Assembly: GCA_030594725.1 (NCBI GenBank)
Contig: JAUVEQ010000233.1
Location: 1-5,149 of the forward strand
DNA: 5,149 bases
DNA from: Methanobacteriota archaeon
GTDB taxonomy: Archaea; Thermoplasmatota; DTKX01; GCA-020343715
Reading direction: 5' to 3'
Positions 1-5,079 of the stretch are shown here, piece after piece. Position 1 is the first letter of the stretch; each line of letters opens with the position of its first letter. The notes beneath the pieces are model-generated. The model had not been told where the DNA came from. It worked only from the letters and a program-made list of their open reading frames with translations, and did not search any database. The position numbers were made by a program, and so were the translations under genes.

Positions 1-1569
1 CTTCCATCCTCCGGGTGGTGCATTGAACTCCAGCCGTCTTGTCACAGGGTTGAAGGGAAGCGGAGGGGCAGAGATGTCGGTGCCGAACTCGTCCTTGAGG
101 TAGCACGTGATATCGGCGGTGTCGATCGTGCCCAGCAACGTCAGGTTGACCTGATGGAGGTAGACGGTCTCACCGGTCGCAACGTAGTACAGCTCGATCA
201 TCCGGACATCGTCGGTGTCGGTCAGGATCCTCGCTGGCTGGCGGTTGTAGGCCCAGGCCTTGAAGACGCCCTTGATGGTCAGGACGGAGCTGTCGATGGG
301 GAAGCTGCCGATGGGAAGGATCCGGATGGGAGTGGACACACCGATGCAGGTGGTGCTGGTCTGGGATTCGATCCGGAGGCCCACCGAGTACCCCTCGGTC
401 CCCGACGACACAGAGATCTCGAACCAGATGAATGTGGGCTCGTCCTCGATGGTGGTGAACAGAGGCGAACCGATGAAGTCACGGTAGCCTCCGATGAAGT
501 TGCCACCGGAACCGGGCATGTAGTAGTCCTCGGCGTAGTCCAAGGTTCCATCCCTGTCCTTGTCCCACCAGGCTCGGATGGTAACCTTGTTGTCGGGGAT
601 GGTCCCCAGCTTGCGGATACGGATGCCGTTGACGTTGATGGACTCGCCGTTGGCCAGGAGCTCGAGCTTGAGGAACAGTCTGTTCGACTCGCCCGACTTG
701 AGGATGGAGGGCGCCTCGTCGGTGCCGTACTCACGGATGGAGCTGAACGAGGTGGACACGGTGACCCTGACCGTGGCCGTCGCGGTGCGGCCAGTGTCGT
801 CGATGGCGGTGACTAGGAATGCGTAGTCGCCGGGCAGGACGTCGGTGGCCACCTTGAGCAGGCCGGTTATGTAGACGCCGTCGCCCCTGGTGTCGGTCAT
901 GACGGTGGCGCCAGCGAGGAAGCTGTCGACGGTGGAGGTGCCGTCGCCGTTGTCGACCGAGTTGATCGAGGCCGTCACGCTACCCGTGGCGGCCAGGTCC
1001 CCGTCGATGTCCTTGCAGACGGCGTAGAGGCGCCAGGTGGTGTAGTCGTTGTTGGGAAGCACGTCGGTGCCAGGCACGGTGGAGTCGGCCCAGGCGTAGG
1101 CGATGATGGGGTCGTGGTCGCCGCTGGAGCTGACGCCCCGCTGGACGACGGTGTAGAACAGCAGGCTGTTGGAGGTGACGTCCACGATCTTGACGTCCAG
1201 CTTGGCGGCCGTCGAGACGGTGCCCAGGAAGTCCATGGACCAGGTGTCGCCTGGTTCCATTACTGTCTTCCCTGCTGGCAGACCGTCCGAGATCTTGAAC
1301 CTCTGAGGGGTGTCATCTATGCTCACTAGGATGTAGGTCTCGCCCTCCTTGAGGGGTTCTCCTCCCGTATGCTGCAGGTGCAGCGTGCCATCCACGGCCG
1401 AGGTCCGCTCCAGCATCGGGACGATGTCGGCGGTTATCGTGGCCTCTGGGCCAGGGATGCTGTATACGAAGGTAAGGACCACCGAGAACAGGGCCACGGT
1501 GATCACGAGAATGAGGAGATTCCCAACAATTTCGGAGACTGCGCCATCTCCTTGCCTCTTCCACAACAT
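1..1569 (-). CDS. Type IV pilin-like (class III signal) large surface protein, 3' end outside window
   Basis: Reading from ATG 1569-1567 the frame stays open for 523 codons to base 1 with no stop, so the C-terminus is missing. Residues 1-9 (MLWKRQGDG) are a short basic leader. It is followed by AVSEIVGNLLILVITVALF, the hydrophobic segment of archaeal type IV pilins, with likely prepilin-peptidase cleavage after Gly9. Residues about 154-272 read like an Ig-type beta domain (several DxDG turns, then a TATATVRVTV strand). Residues about 296-347 and 454-500 are two copies of one beta-rich module, sharing A-x-G-E and LGTI at identical spacing. The first copy ends in DKDRDGTLDYAE (336-347), which matches the EF-hand loop pattern. 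Its length of more than 523 residues is far beyond ordinary pilins (usually 100-200), so it is more likely a surface or adhesin-like protein anchored by, or assembled through, a pilin-type N-terminus than a major pilin. An in-frame ATG at 1641 is rejected because it lies upstream of the TATA box. Function beyond surface location is unknown. Confidence 0.78.
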   Translation of the reverse strand, partial: MLWKRQGDGAVSEIVGNLLILVITVALFSVVLTFVYSIPGPEATITADIVPMLERTSAVDGTLHLQHTGGEPLKEGETYILVSIDDTPQRFKISDGLPAGKTVMEPGDTWSMDFLGTVSTAAKLDVKIVDVTSNSLLFYTVVQRGVSSSGDHDPIIAYAWADSTVPGTDVLPNNDYTTWRLYAVCKDIDGDLAATGSVTASINSVDNGDGTSTVDSFLAGATVMTDTRGDGVYITGLLKVATDVLPGDYAFLVTAIDDTGRTATATVRVTVSTSFSSIREYGTDEAPSILKSGESNRLFLKLELLANGESINVNGIRIRKLGTIPDNKVTIRAWWDKDRDGTLDYAEDYYMPGSGGNFIGGYRDFIGSPLFTTIEDEPTFIWFEISVSSGTEGYSVGLRIESQTSTTCIGVSTPIRILPIGSFPIDSSVLTIKGVFKAWAYNRQPARILTDTDDVRMIELYYVATGETVYLHQVNLTLLGTIDTADITCYLKDEFGTDISAPPLPFNPVTRRLEFNAPPGGWK

Positions 1570-1575
1570 GGTATT

Positions 1576-1580
1576 CCCTC
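1576..1580 (-). promoter_or_regulatory. Ribosome binding site of the pilin-like gene
   Basis: GAGGG on the minus strand lies 6 bases before ATG 1569. It supports this start over the upstream in-frame ATG at 1641. Confidence 0.65.
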
Positions 1581-1622
1581 GTCTAGCCTGAATACAGGTT
1601 GCCTTGAGGTAGTCCAGGTCCG

Positions 1623-1630
1623 TATAAATA
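1623..1630 (-). promoter_or_regulatory. TATA box of the pilin-like gene
   Basis: The minus strand reads TATTTATA, a good archaeal TATA box, preceded by the purine stretch GGGAAAG that could serve as BRE. Placing transcription start about 26 bases downstream (near 1600) gives a leader of roughly 30 bases that contains the GAGGG site. A short dyad CCTGAATACAGG (1587-1598) falls at the predicted start or leader. Confidence 0.6.
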
Positions 1631-1673
1631 CTTTCCCGCATACTTCTCACGCGCGCGAAATAAATGACCCTCG

Positions 1674-1680
1674 AAAAAAA
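1674..1680 (-). terminator. Candidate oligo-T terminator after sepF (distal)
   Basis: The minus strand has seven consecutive T about 140 bases past the sepF stop. Archaeal polymerase terminates at T-rich tracts on the non-template strand, which is the orientation here. A shorter T5 run lies nearer sepF at 1740-1744 (GGGGTTTTTC on the minus strand) and may be the main one. The T7 run could equally belong to the pilin-like gene's upstream region. Confidence 0.35.
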
Positions 1681-1739
1681 TTATATCGGCCTGTTTCCAA
1701 TGCATGCCATACACTTTATCGATATTCACATATCTTGAG

Positions 1740-1744
1740 AAAAA
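1740..1744 (-). terminator. Candidate oligo-T terminator after sepF (proximal)
   Basis: The minus strand reads GGGGTTTTTCTC about 77 bases after the sepF stop. It is one of only two clear T runs in the gap between sepF and the next gene on the same strand. Confidence 0.35.
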
Positions 1745-1820
1745 CCCCTAAACCCATATCGATTCCCATATGGCGCTCTGGGGATTGTATCGAAGGGGGA
1801 CGGAAGGGGTGGAGAGTGCC

Positions 1821-2201
1821 TCAGTACGGGCCCCTGAGAACCTCTCTGTTGATGTAGACGCCAGTTGGGGTGACGGCGAGGATGTTCTTGCCCACGCCTG
1901 CCACGTCGCCATTGACGTCCCGGGCCACGCTCTTGAGCTCGTTGGCCACCCGCCTCATGGCGGCGTCGTCGGTGGAGAGGGCTGAGATGTCCACCAGGAT
2001 CATGTTGCCATCGTAGACCTGATCGACCACGGGCCCCAGGTCGTCGAAGGTGGTAACCTCCGCCACCCGCAGCTCCATGCCTCCGGCCGAGGACTCAAGC
2101 TCCAGGCCCTCGATGTCTATGTCCCCTAGGTCGATGAACTTCTCGCTTTCAGGAACAGGCTTTGATTCGGTCTTGAGCCGCTTGAGTAGACCCTTCTTCA
2201 T
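1821..2201 (-). CDS. sepF: SepF, archaeal cell-division protein (DUF552 family)
   Basis: This complete protein of 126 residues matches archaeal SepF, the membrane anchor that ties FtsZ filaments to the cytoplasmic membrane at the division site. Residues 1-10 (MKKGLLKRLK) can form the short amphipathic, basic membrane-binding helix. Residues about 11-40 are an acidic, Ser/Pro-containing linker. Residues about 42-122 are the SepF core: a first strand and helix (MELRVAEVTTFDDL), the strand NMILVDISAL, a helix (MRRVANELKSVARDV), then NGDVAGVGKNILAVTPTGV, the typical closing strands. Length fits archaeal SepF. ATG 2201 is chosen because GGAGG lies 7 bases upstream; the stop is TGA. It is divergent from serS and upstream, on the same strand, of the pilin-like gene, but a 251-base gap with its own promoter separates the two. 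FtsZ is not encoded in this window. Confidence 0.93.
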   Translation of the reverse strand: MKKGLLKRLKTESKPVPESEKFIDLGDIDIEGLELESSAGGMELRVAEVTTFDDLGPVVDQVYDGNMILVDISALSTDDAAMRRVANELKSVARDVNGDVAGVGKNILAVTPTGVYINREVLRGPY

Positions 2202-2208
2202 ACCCTAC

Positions 2209-2213
2209 CCTCC
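2209..2213 (-). promoter_or_regulatory. Ribosome binding site of sepF
   Basis: The minus strand reads GGAGG followed by 7 bases (GTAGGGT) and ATG 2201. It is a strong Shine-Dalgarno that fixes the start. Confidence 0.8.
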
Positions 2214-2223
2214 GGGTGGTAAG

Positions 2224-2250
2224 CCTATAACCCGTTCGGTGGTTATAAGG
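2224..2250. promoter_or_regulatory. Inverted repeat with TATA-like arms; probable sepF promoter
   Basis: CCTATAACC (2224-2232) and GGTTATAAGG (2241-2250) are inverted copies differing by a single inserted base. On the minus strand the distal arm reads CCTTATAACC. As a TATA box it would put transcription start near 2220, leaving a leader of about 19 bases that includes the GGAGG site, so it is the best sepF promoter candidate. The same arm on the plus strand (GGTTATAAGG) could start serS near 2272 with a leader of about 80 bases. The symmetry also allows an operator. Confidence 0.5.
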
Positions 2251-2310
2251 TTTAGGGGGTCCACCCTGGCGGTCCCCGGCTTACCCAGCCCCTCCACCCA
2301 GCCGCTCAAG

Positions 2311-2320
2311 AGATATATAC
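2311..2320 (+). promoter_or_regulatory. Candidate TATA box of serS
   Basis: AGATATATAC resembles an archaeal TATA box. Its predicted start near 2342 falls inside the Shine-Dalgarno (2340-2344), so either the leader is extremely short or transcription begins from the upstream TATA-like arm at 2241-2250. Only mapping of the 5' end would decide. Confidence 0.4.
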
Positions 2321-2339
2321 GGGATTCCCTATGGGGTTT

Positions 2340-2344
2340 GGAGG
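2340..2344 (+). promoter_or_regulatory. Ribosome binding site of serS
   Basis: GGAGG is followed by 8 bases (CTGAACGA) and GTG 2353. This decides for a GTG start where no suitable ATG exists. The in-frame ATG at 2050 is inside sepF and would add about 100 residues without resemblance to the family. Confidence 0.8.
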
Positions 2345-2352
2345 CTGAACGA

Positions 2353-3891
2353 GTGAGGTTCGAACTCGAGGGTGCGATCATCTTCAGCGCCGACCTGGCC
2401 CCTGCCGCCGCCGAACTGGATGGCATCCTGAAGGAGATGGAGGGGACCGTCCTAATGAAGGGGGTGCCCGAGGGCGAGGAGGGCCCCCATGTCGGATCCT
2501 GGAAGGCGGATGGCCCCGAGCTGAAGCTCACCATCGTGTCCGGCAGGCATGTCCGGGCCCACGAGGCCCTGCTCCGGCTCCGCAAGGAGCTCAGCGGTCG
2601 GCTCGGGAAGGCCCACCGCATCGGGGGGAGGGCGGTCCGCATCGACCGCTACACCATCGAGTTCCAGGTCTCTCGCGAACCCGTCGCGGAGGTGCGGGTG
2701 CCCTTCGCCAGCGGGCTGGAGTTCCAGGGCACCACGGCCCGTCTCGTCCTTACGGATGTCACCGAGGACTTCCTCTCGCGCAACTACGTCGACCGGTTGA
2801 TCGCCCTGGTCAAGGAGAAGGTGGACGCCCAGCGCTACGAGGGCAAGGAGGAGTTCTGGGAGGCCATCTGGGAATCGCCTGCCTTGGAGCACACGTACGA
2901 CATGGACCCCACGGAGGAGATGGCCCGCCTGGGCTGGATCCAGCAGGGTCCAGGGAAGGGCCGCTGGTTCTTCCGGCCCCAGGCCGCCGCTGTGATCCGG
3001 GCGATGGAACGCATCGCCCTGGAGGAGGTGCTCCACCCCCTGGGCTTCCAGGAGGTCATCAGCTCCTCGCTGGTACCCTTCGAGGTCTGGTTGAAGACGG
3101 GCCACATGAAGGGCGTGGCCAACGAGATCTACTACCTCTCCGAGCCCGCCACCCGGAGCGCCGAGGCATGGGAGGAGCTCTCCGACCTTGTCAAGATCAC
3201 CCGGGAGGTCCCGAGGGAGAAGCTCGCCGACCTCCTCGAGGTGCCTCGGGCGGGCATGACCTACGCCCAGTGTCCCAACATCTACTGGTCCTTCCAGAAG
3301 CGCACCCTGGCCGACGAGGACCTGCCCATTCTGGTCTACGACCGCACGGTCAACTCCTTCCGCTACGAGTCCGGGGGCCGCCACGGCATCGAGAGGGTGG
3401 ACGAGTTCCACCGCATCGAGCCGGTGTACATCGGCACCATCGACCAGCTGGTCGAGCTGCGCGAGGGTCTGATCGAGCGCTACAAGCACGTGTTCAACGA
3501 CATCCTGGAACTGGAGTGGCGCATGGCCTGGGTCTCCCCCTTCTACCTCCAGCAGGCGGGCTTGGCCGGCGGGGAGACCGAGGGCGCGGACGCCGGGGAC
3601 GACGACCGAAGGGAGGGCACCATCGACTACGAGGCCTACCTGCCGTACCGGGGCTCCCGGGAGGAGAGCGAGTGGCTGGAGTTCCAGAACCTCTCGATAC
3701 TGGGGGACCGCTACACCAGCGCCTTCACCATCAAGGCCCAGCGGGGCGAGCTGGTCTCGGGTTGCTCGGGCATCGGCCTGGAGAGGTGGACCAGCGCCTT
3801 CCTGGCCCAGAAGGGCCTGGACCCCTCTAACTGGCCCCAGGGCTTCAAGGAATATCTTCCCAGCCTTCCCAAGGGCTTCACCTTCCACTGA
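2353..3891 (+). CDS. serS: Serine--tRNA ligase, type 2 (rare archaeal/methanogen-type SerRS)
   Basis: This 512-residue cytoplasmic class II synthetase charges tRNA-Ser (and would also charge tRNA-Sec if present) with serine using ATP. It belongs to the atypical zinc-dependent form known mainly from methanogens, not the common bacterial type. The N-terminal half starts MRFELEGAIIFSADL, as in this family's unusual tRNA-binding domain, rather than the long coiled-coil arm of standard SerRS. Class II motif 1 ends at Pro242 (SSSLVP), motif 2 is FRYE (336-339) running to DEFHRIE, and motif 3 is GCSGIGLERW (470-479). Cys307, Glu356 and Cys471 sit where, from memory, the Methanosarcina barkeri enzyme has its zinc ligands Cys306, Glu355 and Cys461. 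The ten-residue shift at the last ligand is explained by an acidic Gly/Asp insertion at about 404-422. Overall length is close to that of M. barkeri (about 502). Start GTG has a strong SD; stop is TGA. It is divergent from sepF and followed by rps3ae with its own promoter. Confidence 0.97.
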   Translation: MRFELEGAIIFSADLAPAAAELDGILKEMEGTVLMKGVPEGEEGPHVGSWKADGPELKLTIVSGRHVRAHEALLRLRKELSGRLGKAHRIGGRAVRIDRYTIEFQVSREPVAEVRVPFASGLEFQGTTARLVLTDVTEDFLSRNYVDRLIALVKEKVDAQRYEGKEEFWEAIWESPALEHTYDMDPTEEMARLGWIQQGPGKGRWFFRPQAAAVIRAMERIALEEVLHPLGFQEVISSSLVPFEVWLKTGHMKGVANEIYYLSEPATRSAEAWEELSDLVKITREVPREKLADLLEVPRAGMTYAQCPNIYWSFQKRTLADEDLPILVYDRTVNSFRYESGGRHGIERVDEFHRIEPVYIGTIDQLVELREGLIERYKHVFNDILELEWRMAWVSPFYLQQAGLAGGETEGADAGDDDRREGTIDYEAYLPYRGSREESEWLEFQNLSILGDRYTSAFTIKAQRGELVSGCSGIGLERWTSAFLAQKGLDPSNWPQGFKEYLPSLPKGFTFH

Positions 3892-3897
3892 GGAATG

Positions 3898-3921
3898 GTG
3901 GGTGAGCCTAGGCGTGCCCAC
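3898..3921 (+). terminator. Hairpin just after serS
   Basis: Arms GTGGGTGAGCC (3898-3908) and GGCGTGCCCAC (3911-3921) pair along 11 positions with two G-U pairs and one A-G mismatch. They include the perfect palindrome GCCTAGGC at the tip. It begins 6 bases past the serS stop. No T run follows, so it may protect or mark the 3' end of the mRNA rather than terminate by a bacterial-type mechanism. Confidence 0.45.
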
Positions 3922-3926
3922 TCCAG

Positions 3927-3940
3927 GGGGCTGGCGCCCC
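3927..3940 (+). terminator. Second small GC hairpin after serS
   Basis: GGGGC-TGGC-GCCCC forms a perfect 5-bp stem with a 4-base loop, 5 bases after the first hairpin and just before the rps3ae promoter. No T tract is attached, so termination here is uncertain. Confidence 0.35.
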
Positions 3941-3953
3941 GTTCCCCTCCACG

Positions 3954-3967
3954 CAAAGAAATATAAA
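3954..3967 (+). promoter_or_regulatory. BRE and TATA box of rps3ae
   Basis: CAAAGA followed by AAATATAAA is a textbook archaeal BRE plus TATA arrangement in otherwise GC-rich DNA. Transcription start is predicted near 3989, giving a leader of about 20 bases that holds the SD. Confidence 0.75.
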
Positions 3968-3976
3968 GGGGCCCCT
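3967..3976. repeat. Perfect 10-bp palindrome abutting the rps3ae TATA box
   Basis: AGGGGCCCCT directly overlaps the last base of the TATA box and lies between it and the predicted transcription start. A regulator bound here would block polymerase recruitment. It could also be a chance GC-rich palindrome. Confidence 0.5.
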
Positions 3977-3997
3977 CTTTACCGGAAACACCCTGCA

Positions 3998-4003
3998 GGA
4001 GGG
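3998..4003 (+). promoter_or_regulatory. Ribosome binding site of rps3ae
   Basis: GGAGGG lies 5 bases before GTG 4009 and fixes the GTG start. CCCT (3991-3994) could pair with AGGG (4000-4003) and partly hide the site, but a 4-bp stem is weak evidence for control. Confidence 0.8.
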
Positions 4004-4008
4004 CTCAA

Positions 4009-5016
4009 GTGGCCAAGAAGTCATCACGCGCTGAGGCGAGGAAGGTCAAGGACCGGTGGAAGTCGAAGGTCTGGTACAGCGTCCTCGCTCCCGAGATCTT
4101 CGGCGCCAGCGTCATAGGCGAGACCCTGGCCGACTCCCCCGAGAAGCTTGACGGACGCGTCAGCCAGATCACCCTTCAGGACATCACCGGTGACTTCTCA
4201 CAGATGCACGTGAAGCTCAGCTTCCAGATCAATCGGGTGGTGGGTCTCGATGCCCATACCTCCTTCGTCGGTCACGACCTGACCTCCGATTACATTCGCC
4301 GGCTCACCCGCAGGAAGCACTCCAAGATGGACGGCATCTACGACGTCACCACCCTGGACGGCTACCGGGTGCGCATCAAGCCCATGGCCATCACCGAGCG
4401 GCGCATCAAGTCCTCACAGCAGAACGCGATCCGTGCCCAGATGGACCAGGTCGTCAACGAGAGCGCCGGCCGGGCCACCCTCCCCGAGGTCATCAAGGCG
4501 ATGATCTCCGGCGAGATGTCCAAGACCATCTTCCGCAGGTGCAAGCCCATCTATCCAATCAAGCGTGTGGAGATCCGTCGCAGCCAGGTCATCGGCCGCG
4601 AGTTCATCCCCGACGGCCCCGTCCGCGAGGGCGGCGACGGCTACGTGCTGGGCGGCCCCGAACCCGAGCCCGAACCCGAGCCCGAACCCGGGGCGGAGGA
4701 GGCTCCCGCAGAGGGCGAGGCACCGGTCGAGGAGGCCCCTGTCCCCGCCGAGGCACCTGCCGAGGCCCCCGCCCCCGCCGAGGCCCCTGCCCCCGCCGAG
4801 GAGGAGGAGTCAGAGGTCGACCCCGAGACCGTGGCGGCGATCATATCATCCTTCGAGGACATCCCGGGCATCGGCCCCTCCAAGGCCCAGCTGCTCTTCG
4901 ACTCCGGCTATCGGTCGGTGGAGGAGATCAAGGACCTGTCCGAGGAGGACCTTGCCAAGATCGAGGGTATCTCCGAGGCCCTTGCCAAGAAGGTCCACGA
5001 GGCGATGCACGAGTAG
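4009..5016 (+). CDS. rps3ae: 30S ribosomal protein eS1 (S3Ae) with C-terminal HhH domain extension
   Basis: This 335-residue protein has residues 1 to about 205 forming a complete archaeal eS1: a basic start (AKKSSRAEARKVKDRWKSK), then WYSVLAPEIFG, LQDITGDFSQMHVKLSFQI, the RRLTRRKHSKMDGIYDVTT segment, and an end at KPIYPIKRVEIRRSQVIG. eS1 sits on the small-subunit platform near the mRNA exit and helps bind mRNA during initiation. Archaeal eS1 proteins are usually about 200-225 residues, so roughly 120 residues are extra. They comprise a PE repeat (217-226), an Ala/Pro/Glu linker to about 268, and a helix-hairpin-helix domain (about 270-335) with two hairpins, IPGIGP (285-290) and IEGIS (318-322), as in Rad51-N/HHH_5-type nucleic-acid-binding domains. 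The extension shares the frame and G/C-ending codon use of the core, so a frameshift artefact is unlikely. Start GTG has GGAGGG upstream; stop is TAG. It is preceded by its own BRE/TATA. The role of the extension is unknown; binding of rRNA or mRNA is an inference. Confidence 0.96.
   Translation: MAKKSSRAEARKVKDRWKSKVWYSVLAPEIFGASVIGETLADSPEKLDGRVSQITLQDITGDFSQMHVKLSFQINRVVGLDAHTSFVGHDLTSDYIRRLTRRKHSKMDGIYDVTTLDGYRVRIKPMAITERRIKSSQQNAIRAQMDQVVNESAGRATLPEVIKAMISGEMSKTIFRRCKPIYPIKRVEIRRSQVIGREFIPDGPVREGGDGYVLGGPEPEPEPEPEPGAEEAPAEGEAPVEEAPVPAEAPAEAPAPAEAPAPAEEEESEVDPETVAAIISSFEDIPGIGPSKAQLLFDSGYRSVEEIKDLSEEDLAKIEGISEALAKKVHEAMHE
4657..4812 (+). repeat. Low-complexity coding repeat in rps3ae (PE and APAE units)
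   Basis: Bases 4657-4686 encode five Pro-Glu pairs with alternating GAA and GAG codons, so the DNA unit is 12 bases (CCCGAACCCGAG) repeated about 2.5 times. Bases 4735-4812 encode PAEAP/APAEAP-type units ending in EEEES. The whole forms an unstructured acidic linker between the eS1 core and the HhH domain. Such repeats are prone to length change between strains. Confidence 0.85.
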
Positions 5017-5027
5017 GTCCTCCCACC

Positions 5028-5072
5028 CGGCCCCACCACTGGCGGCCCCACCACCGGCGACCCCACCCCTAC
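5028..5072. repeat. Three degenerate 15-bp tandem repeats downstream of rps3ae
   Basis: CGGCCCCACCACTGG (5028-5042), CGGCCCCACCACCGG (5043-5057) and the more divergent CGACCCCACCCCTAC (5058-5072) are contiguous units. They fill the 63-base gap between the rps3ae stop and the stop of the convergent gene. No T-rich terminator is visible in this gap on either strand. Confidence 0.7.
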
Positions 5073-5079
5073 AACCAGC

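Noticed and set aside
154..816. Open frame of 220 codons on the plus strand, antisense to the pilin-like gene
   Set aside because: Its product is a low-complexity Gly/Asp/Val-rich sequence caused by reading GC-rich coding DNA backwards. The minus-strand frame has the pilin N-terminus, domain structure, promoter and SD.
1820..1838. Inverted repeat CTCAG...CTGAG over the sepF stop codon, a possible terminator
   Set aside because: Only five pairs, partly inside the conserved coding end, and no T run follows. The oligo-T runs further on are better candidates.
1369..1857. Plus-strand frame crossing the AT-richer gap between sepF and the pilin-like gene
   Set aside because: It spans the antisense of two real genes and the promoter gap. 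The translation over the gap is not gene-like and no SD is present.
2050..2352. N-terminal extension of serS from ATG 2050
   Set aside because: It overlaps sepF on the other strand and has a Ser/Pro-rich, non-family sequence. The GTG at 2353 has GGAGG 8 bases upstream and gives the family's normal length.
2355..2371. GAGGTTCGAACTCGAG, resembling a tRNA T-arm
   Set aside because: It is the serS start region. No acceptor stem, D-arm or anticodon arm can be built around it.
3168..3830. Plus-strand 220-codon frame inside serS
   Set aside because: It is a frame-shifted reading of serS with a Gly/Arg/Pro-rich product and no independent signals.
2452..3921. Very long minus-strand open frame (489 codons) opposite serS
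   Set aside because: It is a shadow of the G/C-ending codons of serS. No recognisable domain and no SD were seen, whereas the plus-strand protein has all synthetase motifs.
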